Shown here: positions 14,929 to 26,561 of the stretch, piece by piece
How the letters are laid out: each line of letters starts with the position of its first letter
How positions within the stretch are numbered: position 1 is the first letter of the stretch
NCBI GenBank assembly: GCA_001600455.1
Contig: BCKC01000004.1
Location: 3,274,915-3,338,914 of the forward strand
Source of the DNA: Endocalyx cinctus
Lineage: Eukaryota > Ascomycota > Sordariomycetes > Amphisphaeriales > Apiosporaceae
Direction of reading: 5' to 3'
Length of the DNA: 64,000 nt
Notes under the pieces: model-generated
The model's database searches: none
What the model was told of the DNA's origin: nothing
What the model saw: only the letters and a program-made list of their open reading frames with translations
Program-made: the position numbers and the translations under genes

Positions 14929-17046
14929 CGAGGGGCAGTATGAGTAATGAGAAAAGCTCGCGTGTTAGGTTGAGAATAAAACCAAGTCAGTTTTATTGGA
15001 CACCAAGAGTACGGGCTCATGCCGTATGATGCCATCGTGGGGCTGTAAGAGTTCTGATCATCGTACCAAGGCTTCCCGGTCACATAAGCGGTATGACAGA
15101 TGAAGGCTAGTCCGTCGTTTCAAGGCTAGAAAATTGACTCGTGATTGCAAACAATGTCGTTCTGGCGATACTAGGCGTTACGATATTTGAGCGACGGTAG
15201 GCAGCGACTCCGCAAGACTCCGCAAGTTTAAGACAGACTGGATCCCCAGCCTGGGGATTTTTGAGGAGTTCGTGGAGTAGTGTTATGCAGTTTGTTAAGT
15301 AAGACAGAAGGGAACACCATTTACATACGTAATGTAACGAACTCTGTATTTAGGTAGTGATGAGAATAACCCACACGTGCCAAAGAACGATCTACTTCCA
15401 TACTTACCTAGCCTATTACAGTATTGCAGTGAATAATACGCAGTATGCGTAAGGCTTATTCCTAATCAGAGCGCAGTAGTGTAGTACAGTAGACCCTTTG
15501 TCTTTCAGAACTTATCTAGTGTAAGATCTGAACCTCTGTCAGACACTCTCTACATAGTACTAACTATTGACCTCGAATCAGTATTGATATAGAAATAATT
15601 TACGAGATTGACTTCACTCTGAAACTTCCTCAACTTACTTGGACTGCTTACATACGTATTGTCCACTTAATCTGTCGACTCGAGGAATCTTTCTTCTACA
15701 CTTTCAAGGGTCACCTAGAGGAACGACGTAAGTGTGCATGAATATTTGCTCGTATGTGGAGAAATAAGGGTGGGGAGGGTTTCCACACAGCGTGAGATAG
15801 AACCGATGGAGCCAAGCTTTCTTTTAAGGAGTGGAATCTTCATAGATAGTACGACCCAGCTTAGAATTCAATCGATTATTTTATTATTCTTCATTCTGGA
15901 TCTTGAGAAAAGTCCAATTTATTATTATTTATTATTTCTTCAAACGCAATCAATCATATCTTAACTCTAATCTAAATCTAATTGTGGAAAAGATAAGCTA
16001 TAAGTTGTCGTAAGCTTAAAATGGTAACCCGAACGATATACGATACTGTACTGTACATATAACGTTTTAAGATATGTTAAGCTACTGTTTAACAGCCTCC
16101 GACAAGACCCAACTGCCCAGCCAGCCAGCCTGCCAGGTACCTTCGCAGGCTTCGTTAGGTTATCCGCTAAGAAGTCTACTATGACCGCTAAGCGATATTA
16201 GCTATGGTTACAATTACTTACCTGTTACTGCGCAGTACAGTATATTATGATCAGCTCTTTAGACGGTATAAATCAACTAAGTCCGTAGAAAGCAGTGACC
16301 TACACAATTACATTACAGCGGGCTGAGCGGGAAGTAGGAGGATAAAAAAAAAGTAGAGCTGAATGAAAATAGGGGATTCAATTGAGACAGATGTCCAGAT
16401 TGCCCAGCTCAATCTGTATTCGTAATATAGCAAATGTCAATCTTGTAGTTTTTAATATTAGACAAGAAAACTTTTAAACTTTCAATATTTCTCGAATTTT
16501 TTATTTTTATTTATGTATTACCGTTTTTTATTCTTTCTCTAACGTATTATCATACTCGATTCTTTTTCCGTACTCCTGTACTTCTGTACTTACTTACTCA
16601 CTCATTTTTGAATACTTATTTACCTAGCTTTTCAAGTTACACACTATTTAGGTAGATCTAGTACCTAAGATCCATCCCCTATCATCACACTAGTTCTAAT
16701 TCATACAGGTAAACCGCTATCCTCGGTTAACTACAATTTCAATTTTTCATCCTGTCGGTTTTTTTTAATAAGAAAATAAAATAAAAAAGATACAAATGAA
16801 AGTATAGAGAAAAATAGCGGCGTCTCTTTTCTGACTGGTTTGTTTAATGGTGCATGTGTCTTGCACCCGATGATCCACCTTGCGTTCTGGGAAAAATCCT
16901 GTGTAGATACCGCCCTCTTTTCCGTCAGTCGTCACTTGTCACGCCCGAATGACACTTGGGACCCTGTCCCATCATACCCTCACTCCACCTTTCCTACCAT
17001 TCCCCCAACCTCGACTTAAACAACACTTATATCATCTCGCGGAAGG
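11948..17046. other. 5.1-kb gene-poor region
   Basis: Long gap between divergent CHS7 and the sugar transporter. It holds AT-rich DNA, the poly-purine/poly-G tract at 14831-14928, one TACGGAGTA copy (12798-12806) and several small open frames that I cannot assign (13439-13807 plus; 13984-14212 minus; 15734-15964 plus). No transposase, tRNA or complete gene was recognised. The parts next to both genes must contain their promoters. Confidence 0.5.
14831..14928 (+). repeat. GA repeat followed by near-pure poly-G tract
   Basis: A (GA)n stretch and an A5 run lead into 26 G (14853-14878), one A, then 49 G (14880-14928). The tract is noncoding. It makes spurious poly-Gly (plus) and poly-Pro (minus) frames. 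Confidence 0.98.
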
Positions 17047-19441
17047 GTGCTGCTGCTCAACAGCCCCAATCTATTCAAAATTCCTTCAACAAGCCAAAAC
17101 CGTCTTCCCTCTAATATCCCCCTCCGAACTCTAACCTCACGATCCGACAACGGCGACCAATCGACGTCATTGCTGGCTGGCCACCGGGACCAGCCATCCC
17201 TTTCACGAACCTCCTCCGACTCTGCCGACTCCGATTCCTGGACGGATACCGGTGATTTAGGTGAGCAGTTGGCAGATGAGGAGGATCCTTTAAGGAAGAC
17301 CCTCGCCGATACCTCCATACACGACGACCTCCTGTCCCAAGTGCTAAAACGTCCGAATAAGCACAAACGCGTCAAGTTTAACAAATCTGTCTCCGAACAT
17401 AGCCCCCGTCATTCGAGATCCTACTCGGGTGCCGTAGATAAAGAGGCCATCCAGATCCCTGACGTCCTTCCTCGTCGTATATCCAGAGCGGAACGAATAA
17501 TATCATCCATCATGCCGGGCACCGGGGTGCACGGTTTTACGGGCAAAGCCCTCATGTAGGTAGCCTCGTCGACTTTTATCACGCCAGAGGCGCCGTGCTA
17601 ACCTACATCATTTTAGATACTTTACCAGTATATTTGTGTCGTTAGGTGTTTTCTTATTCGGTTATGATCAAGGTGTAATGTCGGGTATCATTACGTACGT
17701 AACCAATTTCGCTCATCTCCTTCACCTAATCTCCTATGTATGTTTCTATACTAACTTTATGTGTATAGTGGCCCATACTTTAGAGACTATTTCAATGACC
17801 CCTCGAAAGCGGAGGTTGGCACCATGGTTGCCATCCTCGAAATCGGCGCTCTAATCTCTTCGCTAGTTGTTGGTCGAGTCGGGGACATTATCGGCCGTCG
17901 TAAAACGATTTTATATGGTTCTATCATTTTCTTCGTCGGCGGAGCTTTACAAACAGCTGCTACAAATATGCCCATGATGATGCTGGGCAGGATCATTGCC
18001 GGTTTAGGCGTTGGTTCCTTATCGACTATTGTGCCCGTTTATCAGTCTGAAATCTCGCCTCCCCACAACCGAGGAAAATTGGCGTGTATTGAATTCTCCG
18101 GAAACATTATCGGTTATACTACATCCGTTTGGGTGGATTATTTCTGTGGTTTCATTGAGGGCAACATGTCCTGGCGTATCCCCCTTCTTATGCAATGTGT
18201 TATGGGAGCTTTGCTAGGCTTTGGCAGTCTGATTATTGTTGAATCTCCCAGGTATGAACGACAGGCCCAAATCCTACTTCTCATAATGCTAACTTAATAT
18301 CCTAGATGGCTCTTGGACAATGACCACGATGAAGAGGGCATTGTCGTTATCGCTAACCTCTATGGCGGCGGTGACATCCATAACCCTAAGGCTAGAGACG
18401 AATACCGAGAGATCAAGATGAATGTCCTGCTTCAGCGTATGGAGGGCGAGAGAACGTACACGGAAATGTTCCGCCGCTACAAGACTCGAGTCTTCATTGC
18501 TATGTCTGCACAGGCCTTGGCCCAATTAAACGGTATCAACGTCATTTCTTACTACGCCCCGTATGTGTTCGAATCGGCAGGATGGGTTGGCCATGATGCC
18601 GTGAAGATGACGGGTATCAATGGTATTACGTACCTACTTTCCACGATCCCTCCGTGGTATGTCGTAGACCGATGGGGACGTAGAGTGATTCTACTTACCG
18701 GCGCAGTCGCTATGGCTATATCCCTCTCCTTGGTGTCTTACTTTATCTACCTGGATATCAAACTGACGCCGACGATGGTGGTTGTCTGGGTCATGGTTTA
18801 CAACGCCGCTTTCGGTTATTCTTGGGGTCCCATTCCTTGGCTCTACCCTCCCGAGATTCTGCCATTGAGCATTCGATCCAAGGGTGCCAGTTTGTCTACA
18901 GCTTCCAACTGGGCATTCAACTGGCTCGTAGGAGAAATGACGCCGATATTGCAGGAGTGGATCCAGTGGCGACTCTACTTGCTTCACGCATTTTTCTGTG
19001 TTGTCAGTTTTGTTGTTGGTAAGTGCTCTTGATAAGCTCTCAACTTATTTTTTTTTTCGTCTCTAACGTATTCTAGTCTACTTTATCTACCCCGAGACTT
19101 GTGGTGTTCGCTTGGAAGACATGGATTCTCTGTTCGGAGACGCGAGTACGGCCGTGGGAACCCCAATTGCGCGTTCCGAGAGTGGTGGAATTGGATCCCC
19201 TGTTCCATCACTTGATCTCCGTGGACGACAGATCGGATCCGAAGCAGGTATCCCGCCGCTCGATATTGATCCTCCCGAGGTTGCGATCGTCGATGGTAAG
19301 CCCCGCATACGATCTGAAAGCCGAAGCTCTCGCGGAAGAGTCGGAGAGTGGCTCAACAGAATGGTTGGGCAAAGCCGAGGCACCAGCAGCAGCCCGGCTA
19401 GCGCAGCCAGATACGCGCCGTTAGACCAGCGAGACGATTAA
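17047..19441 (+). CDS. MFS sugar transporter with long cytosolic tails
   Basis: Sugar/H+ symporter-type member of the major facilitator superfamily, expected in the plasma membrane. Five exons: 17047-17555, 17617-17694, 17769-18251, 18306-19018 and 19077-19441 (2148 nt, 715 residues). Family motifs: LFGYDQGVMSGIIT (183-196), GRVGDIIGRRK (231-241), ESPRWL (354-359), QLNGINVISYYAP (430 on), DRWGRR, and PETCG (600-604), a variant of the usual PETKG. Twelve membrane segments fit between about 170 and 600. Unusually it carries a Ser/Thr-rich hydrophilic N-terminus of about 165 residues and a C-terminus of about 110; most fungal hexose transporters total 500-570. Substrate is not predictable from sequence. 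The start is the first in-frame ATG of the open stretch; an upstream exon is possible. Confidence 0.88.
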
Positions 19442-20520
19442 AAGTTGGATATGTAATGCATCAGTTTGAATGAGGGGTTAACGAAGTTGGGGAGGAGTCT
19501 AGATTTGAATTTATATAGATGTTGGATGGCGATACGCGTTCATCAAAACCGTAGCGCCGTGGTGGATTTCTTTCATTTGCTTTTTTCATCATCTTTTTTA
19601 CAAGGACATCGATCACATCACATCACAGCGAAACTTCTTCGCTGATCAACAAGTTCTACTTTGGGGGTCATTCTACGAAGAAAGCGCATAGCTTACAGTA
19701 TTTCTATTATATGGTAATGGGCAGAATACATCTTGTACATTTGGGTATCATCGGTACGATGACTGTTATCAGTATGGGCAGTCATATCCGTGATTCAAGT
19801 CTTGGTATAATTAGCATGCAACACAATGTAGAAGTAGATTTTATACAATTGGAAGCGAAACATTCAAATACTTATTGATGTTCTATTATCCTAATGGCTC
19901 AAGCGTTGTTATTGAAGTAAGACATATCACCACATATTTACCTACTACGTAACTCTGAAAACCAATCGATAGGAAATAAAATATCTAAGACATATTTAAT
20001 ACTGTCTTGTCTCTAGAAATGAGAATTGTCTGATCAACATATATATGTTTAAAACAAACCAAAGAGTTTGAATGTTGCAATTCGTAGGTTGTTTAGAAAC
20101 CGCAATATACTCAGTAAATATACTCCGTACTAGTTGAAGATATACCCCTGAAAACCGCTGAGGCTTTAGCTGTCAGGCTGTGGCACGTCATGCTACATAG
20201 CAGGTGGGCACTAAACTAAGCAACTAAACAGCTTACCTTAAGGTTAGTTCTAACTTCTAGATATTATTACTATCTTTAGCCTCTTAACGACAAAACTCTT
20301 CTTTTCTTTAAATCTCACGAAATTGTACACCACATTCCTTTCTTTACCCAATTTCGAAATTTAGAATTTTAGGAGCATATACGATTTGTTTTCTTCGTTT
20401 TTACTATCTTGTATACATAGGAAAAGAAAAAAGGACCTCATCCCCCAAGAACGAATAATCCAATCCAATCCAACCCCAACAGAAAAAAAGAGAGAGAACC
20501 GAACAAAAAGAAAAGAAAAA
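19442..20520. other. Intergenic, no gene seen
   Basis: Region between two tandem plus-strand genes. AT-rich; contains a TACTCCGTA copy at 20121-20129 and a purine-rich leader (20460-20520) directly before the EMC7 start codon. Confidence 0.5.
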
Positions 20521-21563
20521 ATGCGGACACGGACGATATTATCCTCCCTCGCCCTCCTCCTAGCCGGGTACACGATCAGCCCGGCGTCGGCGCGCTCGAC
20601 CGTGCTAGAAGAAGAGGTGATCAAAGCGACGACGAGCGTCACCTTCTCGGTCCCGGCCTCGCCGAACGTGCTGCCGAACCCGAACGTGCTGCCCTCGGCG
20701 ACGCACCTGACGCTGACGACTCTGGGGTCGTCCCCGTCGCGGCTCTCGGCGCCGCTGACCGTCGATAATACGTTCGTCTTTCGCAACGTCACGCCCGGAT
20801 CGTACCTCGCCGACGTGCACTGCCCGGGGTATCACTTCGCGCCGCTGCGCGTCGACGTTGTCACTTCCGAAACGGGCGCCGGAGGCGTCAAGGTCTGGGA
20901 GACTTTTAGGGGGAACGATTGGGCGAATAAGGGGGAGGCGATCGTCCCCCGCGAAGTTCCGGGGGCGAAGAACGCTTTTCCGCTGAAGGTCTACGGCCCT
21001 AAGGTTTATTTCACGGAACGAGGTTCTTGTAAGTTTTTTTTTTTTTTTTAATATCTTTCTGGAAAGGGAATTGGAGGGAGAGAGGGAAAATAACAACGCA
21101 GAATCTTTGCTAACCCAATTGCTTCAAAACTTTAATATAGTCTCTATCTTTGGCATCCTCAAAAACCCTATGATCTTGATGGGACTCGTGAGCATGGCTC
21201 TCTTCATCGGGTTACCTAAATTAGTCGAGAACAGTACGTTTTTTTCTCACTCTTCTTTTCACTTATCCTGCCCCCCTCGGCGACCTATTTTCCCTACCAT
21301 TCTACCAAACGGTGAAGTTGATTCAAGACTGACGTGTTATACACAAAAAAACAGTGGACCCCGAAATGCGAGCCGAGTGGGAAGAGCAGCAGAAGAACAA
21401 CCCGATGGGCAGCCTCATGGGCGGCGGAGGCGGCGCTCAGGCTAACCCTATGGGTAACTTCGACATGGCGTCTTACCTAGCCGGTAGCGGTAAGAAGGAC
21501 GAGGGTTCTTCTTCCCCCGCTCCTCCACCTTCGTCGGGTGGTAAGAAAGGGGGAAAAAGATGA
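20521..21563 (+). CDS. EMC7: ER membrane protein complex subunit 7
   Basis: Subunit of the ER membrane protein complex, which inserts and stabilises membrane proteins. Three exons: 20521-21028, 21141-21233 and 21355-21563 (810 nt, 269 residues). It has an N-terminal signal peptide (about 1-24, LSSLALLLAGYTISPASA), then a lumenal beta-sandwich with NTFVFRNVTPGSYLADVHCP, typical of the EMC7 beta-sandwich (DUF2012) domain. A transmembrane helix runs about 172-196 (IFGILKNPMILMGLVSMALF), followed by MDPEMRAEWEEQQ and a Gly/Ser/Pro-rich, Lys-ending cytosolic tail. Start chosen at 20521 because the signal peptide begins there; the open frame extends upstream but with Lys/Arg-rich nonsense. The lumenal exon is G/C-rich at third positions. 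Confidence 0.93.
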
Positions 21564-22592
21564 TGATGATAATAGTAATAATGATAATAATAACTTTTTG
21601 GGCCTGCCTAAGGTCTTGTACTAGAGGACAGTCGACGTTGGAATGTATACAAAAGTTTTGTACAAAAATATATATATATATGTACATTGGTGTTATGATA
21701 AACATAGACGAGAAAGAGACTATCAAGAGTTATAGAAAGCGAGGGCAAGGCGAATTGGGATGTCGTGAAAGTCCGCGGATGATTTTACGCGGAAAGCTGT
21801 TCGAGTATCTGTTTGCCTTGTATAAGAGAGATATCTTCATAGTCTTGTGTGCTCTTAGAATACATATATACATTGCTCGCGAGCCTAGCCACACACTTAT
21901 TGAGATTTAAACAGCATGGTCACTTTTGTCACAGTTTCGGATATGCTCTTTAGATGTGTATTAAGCGAACGAGACTCGCTGTCTACGTCTCGTACCTTCT
22001 CAATTCTATTCACTTTTCTACTCTCCTCATAAGAGACAAAAGAAATTAGATCAAAACGACATAATTAAGTATCACAATAAGTCTTGATATACGACAAGAA
22101 GGGGGAAATAGTGATATGATAAACCATAGTTGCTATCTATCTGTCTGTCTGTCCATTTGCTTGTCACCTTCCCTTCATTTCCTTTTTTTAGTGTTTAAAT
22201 CATCGCGAGTATTTATTTACGTTATGTGTTATGGGAGTTTTATGAGTTATGAATCGCGGGTTTTGAAAGTCATCATCATAAAAAGGGAAGAGAAGAAGAA
22301 AAAAATTATGAGAATCCCCATCCTCCATGTATCGTCATCTAAGTAATGCGTATGTATGATTTATCTCCCCTTGTTCCTTTTCTTTTCTTTTCTTTTCTTT
22401 TTTTACGGCATCCTCTTCGTTTTCCTAGACTGAAAAAAGAAAACGTCTTTTCATCGTAATTTAGCTTCTCTATCTCTCTCCCCCTTTTCCCTTAAACTCA
22501 TGATATCCACACCAGAGAAAGGGGAAAAAAAGGAGAAGAAGTAGTAGAAGTAGAAAAGGGCTTTTTTTATATTATTTCTCCCCTTGCGTTAC
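21564..22592. other. Intergenic between convergent genes
   Basis: Shared 3' side of EMC7 (+) and the WW protein (-). Starts with an ATG/ATA-rich run (21561-21595), includes a TCTGTCTG run near 22137 and a TTTTC repeat at 22377-22402. No gene recognised. Confidence 0.5.
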
Positions 22593-23636
22593 TTAAAAAT
22601 CACCACCGTCGAAATCACCACCGTCCGCGCCGTCGTTATAACCCTCGGCATACGCATCATGCTCGTCGTCGTTGATGGCGTCGGCGATGAGCGCGCCGCC
22701 TATAAGACCCGCGCCAACACCGAGCGCCGCACCACCCGCGGTACCGAGACCACCTCCGGACTTGCGAGGCGGCTGCTGGCCGTACCCTCCGTACTGCTGT
22801 TGAGGGTAACCACCGTAACCGCCGTACTGGCCGGGCGGGGGACCGTACCCGCCGTATCCTTGCTGAGGCGGCGGGCTAGCGTAATATCCTTGCTGGGGAG
22901 GAGGCGGGGCCCCGTATCCGTAAGGAGATTGCTGCTGCTGTTGATAAGGCGCCGGGCTACCGCCGTAAGGACCCGAACCGCCCGGGTAACCGCCGCCGCC
23001 GCCCGCGTGATTCTTGCCGCTCTTGCCGAAGAATTTGCCGAACAGGCCCTTGGCCTTGTCGGCGGGGGTACCGCCCGAGGATCGCGGCGGGAGCTGATCG
23101 GGGTACGTCGAGTATCCCGCGGGCGGAGTCGGCGCGCCTGGCTGGTTCCTATACGAGCTGGCGGCGCCGCCGCCGCTCGCGCGCGCGTTCTCCTCGTCCT
23201 GTAGTTGGCGGGCGAGGCGTGCGTCCGCGTCTTCGTCGTGCGAGCTGCCGCCGCCGAAGCTGCCGCGCGTGTCTTGCGCGAAAGGGTTCGTCTTGGCGTC
23301 CGAGGGCGCGGGCCCCGATCCCGGCGAGTAGCCCGGAGGCGGTCCGGCTGGGGAGTCGTCGTTAGGATTTACCGCCGGTGCGGTCGGTTTCTCCCATTGT
23401 GACTTTTTGGTAAACGTGTTGACGTAGAACCTATTAAGTACGCAGAAAAAAAAAAGAAAGTTAGAAAATAAATTTCGTCATTGTTTACTGCTTTTGTTGT
23501 TGTTGCCATTTATTGTTTGGGGGGAAGGATATTATTTTCGTGCTTACCATTCTTTGTACTGATCGTTCCATTTAGCGACCCATCCTTCTGGTACCCTGGG
23601 AGGCGGTGGGCCACTGGGAGCTTCGAAATCTGCCAT
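22593..23636 (-). CDS. WW domain protein, WWM1-like
   Basis: Two exons: 23636-23548 and 23430-22593 (927 nt, 308 residues). The WW domain lies at about 14-46: VPEGWVAKWNDQYKEWFYVN with Trp19, Phe31-Tyr32, Trp42 and Pro45. The 117-nt intron splits the Trp30 codon. The middle is low-complexity, Pro/Gly/Tyr/Gln-rich (PQQGYYASPPPQQGYGGYG), resembling prion-like segments. The C-terminus has a Gly/Ala hydrophobic stretch (GAALGVGAGLIGGALIADAI) followed by a very acidic Asp/Gly end. Yeast Wwm1, a WW protein that binds metacaspase Mca1, has a similar WW-first arrangement with a Gln/Pro-rich tail, so I call it WWM1-like; the partner is inferred only. High G/C creates long false frames on the opposite strand. 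Confidence 0.85.
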
Positions 23637-26561
23637 GCGCGGAGTTTTAAAGGATATATGTGGTTTGATAGAAGTTTGTTGATAAATGATTTAAGAGTAG
23701 ACAGAGAGATATCCGAATAGGTGTGATATAGATATAGTAGGTGATGAACGAAACTGGGAAATCGGAGTTTCGAAAAAAGGGTCCTGAATCGACTTATAGA
23801 CAAAGCACGGTTTCCGTAGTGGGGGGATTGTCTCCTCTAAGAATGTGATATAGAGAATCGATATGCAGTGAGGGGCAAGGGGGGGTTTATTCGATGGATA
23901 GTTGAGTTTTAAATAGGTTTAGGTAGTGTAGACTTCGGTTATGCAGGTAATATCTGGAAATATTATACTGTACTATTGTAGTATTGTATACCCCTTTCAA
24001 GTATATTTTATTACTCAGAAGATATGAAGAAATAGATGATGTTGTACTGTAGAGAAAAAAAGAGAAAGAGGGAGAGAGAGAAGTAATGATCTAGGTTAAT
24101 ATATTGGTATTCACTTGGTATTCACTTGGTATTCACTAGCTAAGAAATAGGGATATATCAAATCACCAACTTGTACTTGTAGAATGAAGAAGAAGTAGCA
24201 GAACAAATATGTATGCACTGCCACTTTTTTTCCTTTTTCTTTTATGTTTTTGTTTCTCATTCAGCATTACGTAGCTACCTAAAGTATAGTAGGTAGGTTT
24301 TACTGATGTTCTGGCCATGGAATACTGCAATAACCCAGTATATTTATTATACATTTATTATACTATGTACATTTAGTACAGTATACGTACAATATTTAAT
24401 ACGTATACTGCAACTAGTATAATACTTTGGTATGCAGGCAGGTCTAGATAATGTAGATGTAGTGTCCATTGGATGTCAACGCCACTAGTTAATTGGAAAG
24501 GCGAGAGAAGCTAAAAATAACCATCGTTACTGCATGCATACTGTACGTCCACGGATACCTTTGGACTCTGGAAGTTACTTGGGGGCCGGAGAGGCAACCC
24601 AATCATCCAGTATATTCGATATCATTCAATACTCTTCAGCACATCCTATACCCAAGTACTGCCACCCTAAGGCTACTAAATGATACCATACTCGTACACT
24701 AAAATACTATGGGTATTATGGATACTACCGGCTTTCGGTTTACTCTCCATTTCCGTCTCTACTTCTACCACTCTCTATTTCCCTCTCTTACATATACGTA
24801 TACATATTTTCAGAATTGTTGAATAGCACGGTAGTATTGGGTATTTGCTACGCATAAAACGAGCCATGCCACCCGGCTTCCCGGATACCTAGAACTCCTT
24901 GTCTTGGGTATCCCGTCACAAGCGTGGCTGAGTCTCATCACATGGCATGGCAGCAATACTAACTGACTTTTGACTTCTCCATTCCAACCCAGCTGAACCA
25001 GTCTTTGGAGAGGCACAGCTGATTCAATTATGAATTTTTTTTTTGAATAATAATAATAATACAAATTTCATATTACCCCTTACATCTTGAATGAAATCAG
25101 TGAACCGCGGTACCGCCCTTACTTAGCCTTAGATCGATCGTAGTTTGCGCTCGGTTAGTGTAAGCATAGCAGTAAATCGTCATCCTTCGTCTTATGTGCC
25201 ATTCTTCATCGTCTGGGGCAATTTGGAATATGCATATCATTTCCACATATTGTTTTCCCAACGTACATATATGTATTTGGTTTTTTGGTACCCGGCTCTT
25301 GCTCTTTATCCATGTAGCTTGTATCGTCCCTTCGGCTTACGAATACATTTCCCACCCAAAACCCAAAAACCCCTCTACCCTCTAAGCCACGCGACGGCGA
25401 ATATGACGAACCGTCCAGCCCAAAAAAAAAAAAACCCACCTTCGTCGGAACCTTCTTCTTCCTTTCGGCGGGTGAGCTCTTCTGATATGTCATCATCGTA
25501 TTTTGGGATCCTTTTTCTTTTAACCTAGTAAGGATAAACGAGAGGGTCACGGCACGAAGAAGAGGGCGCATTACAGTTTTTACCCTACATATCTGCTTAT
25601 GTATAAGCTCTTTTTAAGCTTAAAAGCCACACGCGAACATCGTGGCCACATCTGGCTTGTTCCTACATTAGCTACTTACTAACATATATCAAATACTGAC
25701 CCAAGTAATCGTGGTAATCCTACCATATGTATTATCTTGTAAAGCCTGCTACGATATTGCGCAAAACCCGAGGAATCTCCCTCGCCCGTCGTCGTGAATA
25801 TGGTGGCTACAGTACATAGTAGGATCCCACGCGCATTCACATGCGGCAGGACAAAAACAGGTGCGGTTAGGAGAGTTTTTTGGATCCCCCCCCCCTCTCC
25901 CATGAACCCACCGAGAGAGTGGATTTTTAAACGCTCCATCTCCTTCGCTACTCGGCCACTTTGAATTCTGGGTCTGCGGCAAGACTATGCCGATAGGAGA
26001 ACCCGCAGTGGGGGGGCTGTCCGGAGATATGGTATCACGGAAGAGAAGCAACATAGCGACGCTTGTTGACCGATGACTTTACTCATTTCCTTGAGCATGC
26101 GAGGCCGACGACTCAGCAAGGCAAGTACCGAATATCATGCCCTACGTACCGAGATAAGGTAATGTATATCAATAAATGTTATAATCAAAACGCTACTCTT
26201 TCTGCTTTCTTTTTTTCAGTCTTACCCCTTATCCACTCTAAAGCTTTAACAATACGCCCCCCCTTAACCTAAGCTGACAAGGGTTATGAGTTGAAAGTGG
26301 AATTTATACACAAGTTGTATTGAGTATCGCGCAACTACCTTCAACTAACAAATTTGAACCGGATTCTATATCAGGTCTGTCCAATCTTGAAGACTACCGT
26401 CTAAACGATAGGTTCCCATATGCCTTACGCCAGTGCTAGTGACATTTCCTAATACAGCGAGAAAAGAAAAGAAAAAGCATAAAAAAACCGAGATGAAAGT
26501 ATGAAAAAAAGAGAGAAAAAAGAGAAGAACAGAATGCAGACTTCCTATGTGATGTACCACC
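23637..26561. other. 2.9-kb intergenic region, no gene assigned
   Basis: Between the WW gene start and the PNS1 stop. Holds three exact 11-bp tandem units (24104-24136), GA-rich DNA at 24057-24082 and short homopolymers. Open frames at 25145-25571 and 25679-26054 on both strands show no family resemblance. Confidence 0.45.
24104..24136 (+). repeat. Three tandem copies of an 11-bp unit
   Basis: The unit TTGGTATTCAC occurs three times without mismatch (24104-24114, 24115-24125, 24126-24136). Noncoding; function unknown. Confidence 0.95.

Noticed and set aside
14736..15083. Poly-Pro / poly-Gly frames
   Set aside because: Produced by the poly-G tract.
22584..23204. Plus-strand frame of 206 codons
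   Set aside because: Antisense shadow of the WW-domain gene, whose minus-strand reading has a clear WW domain, intron and C-terminus.
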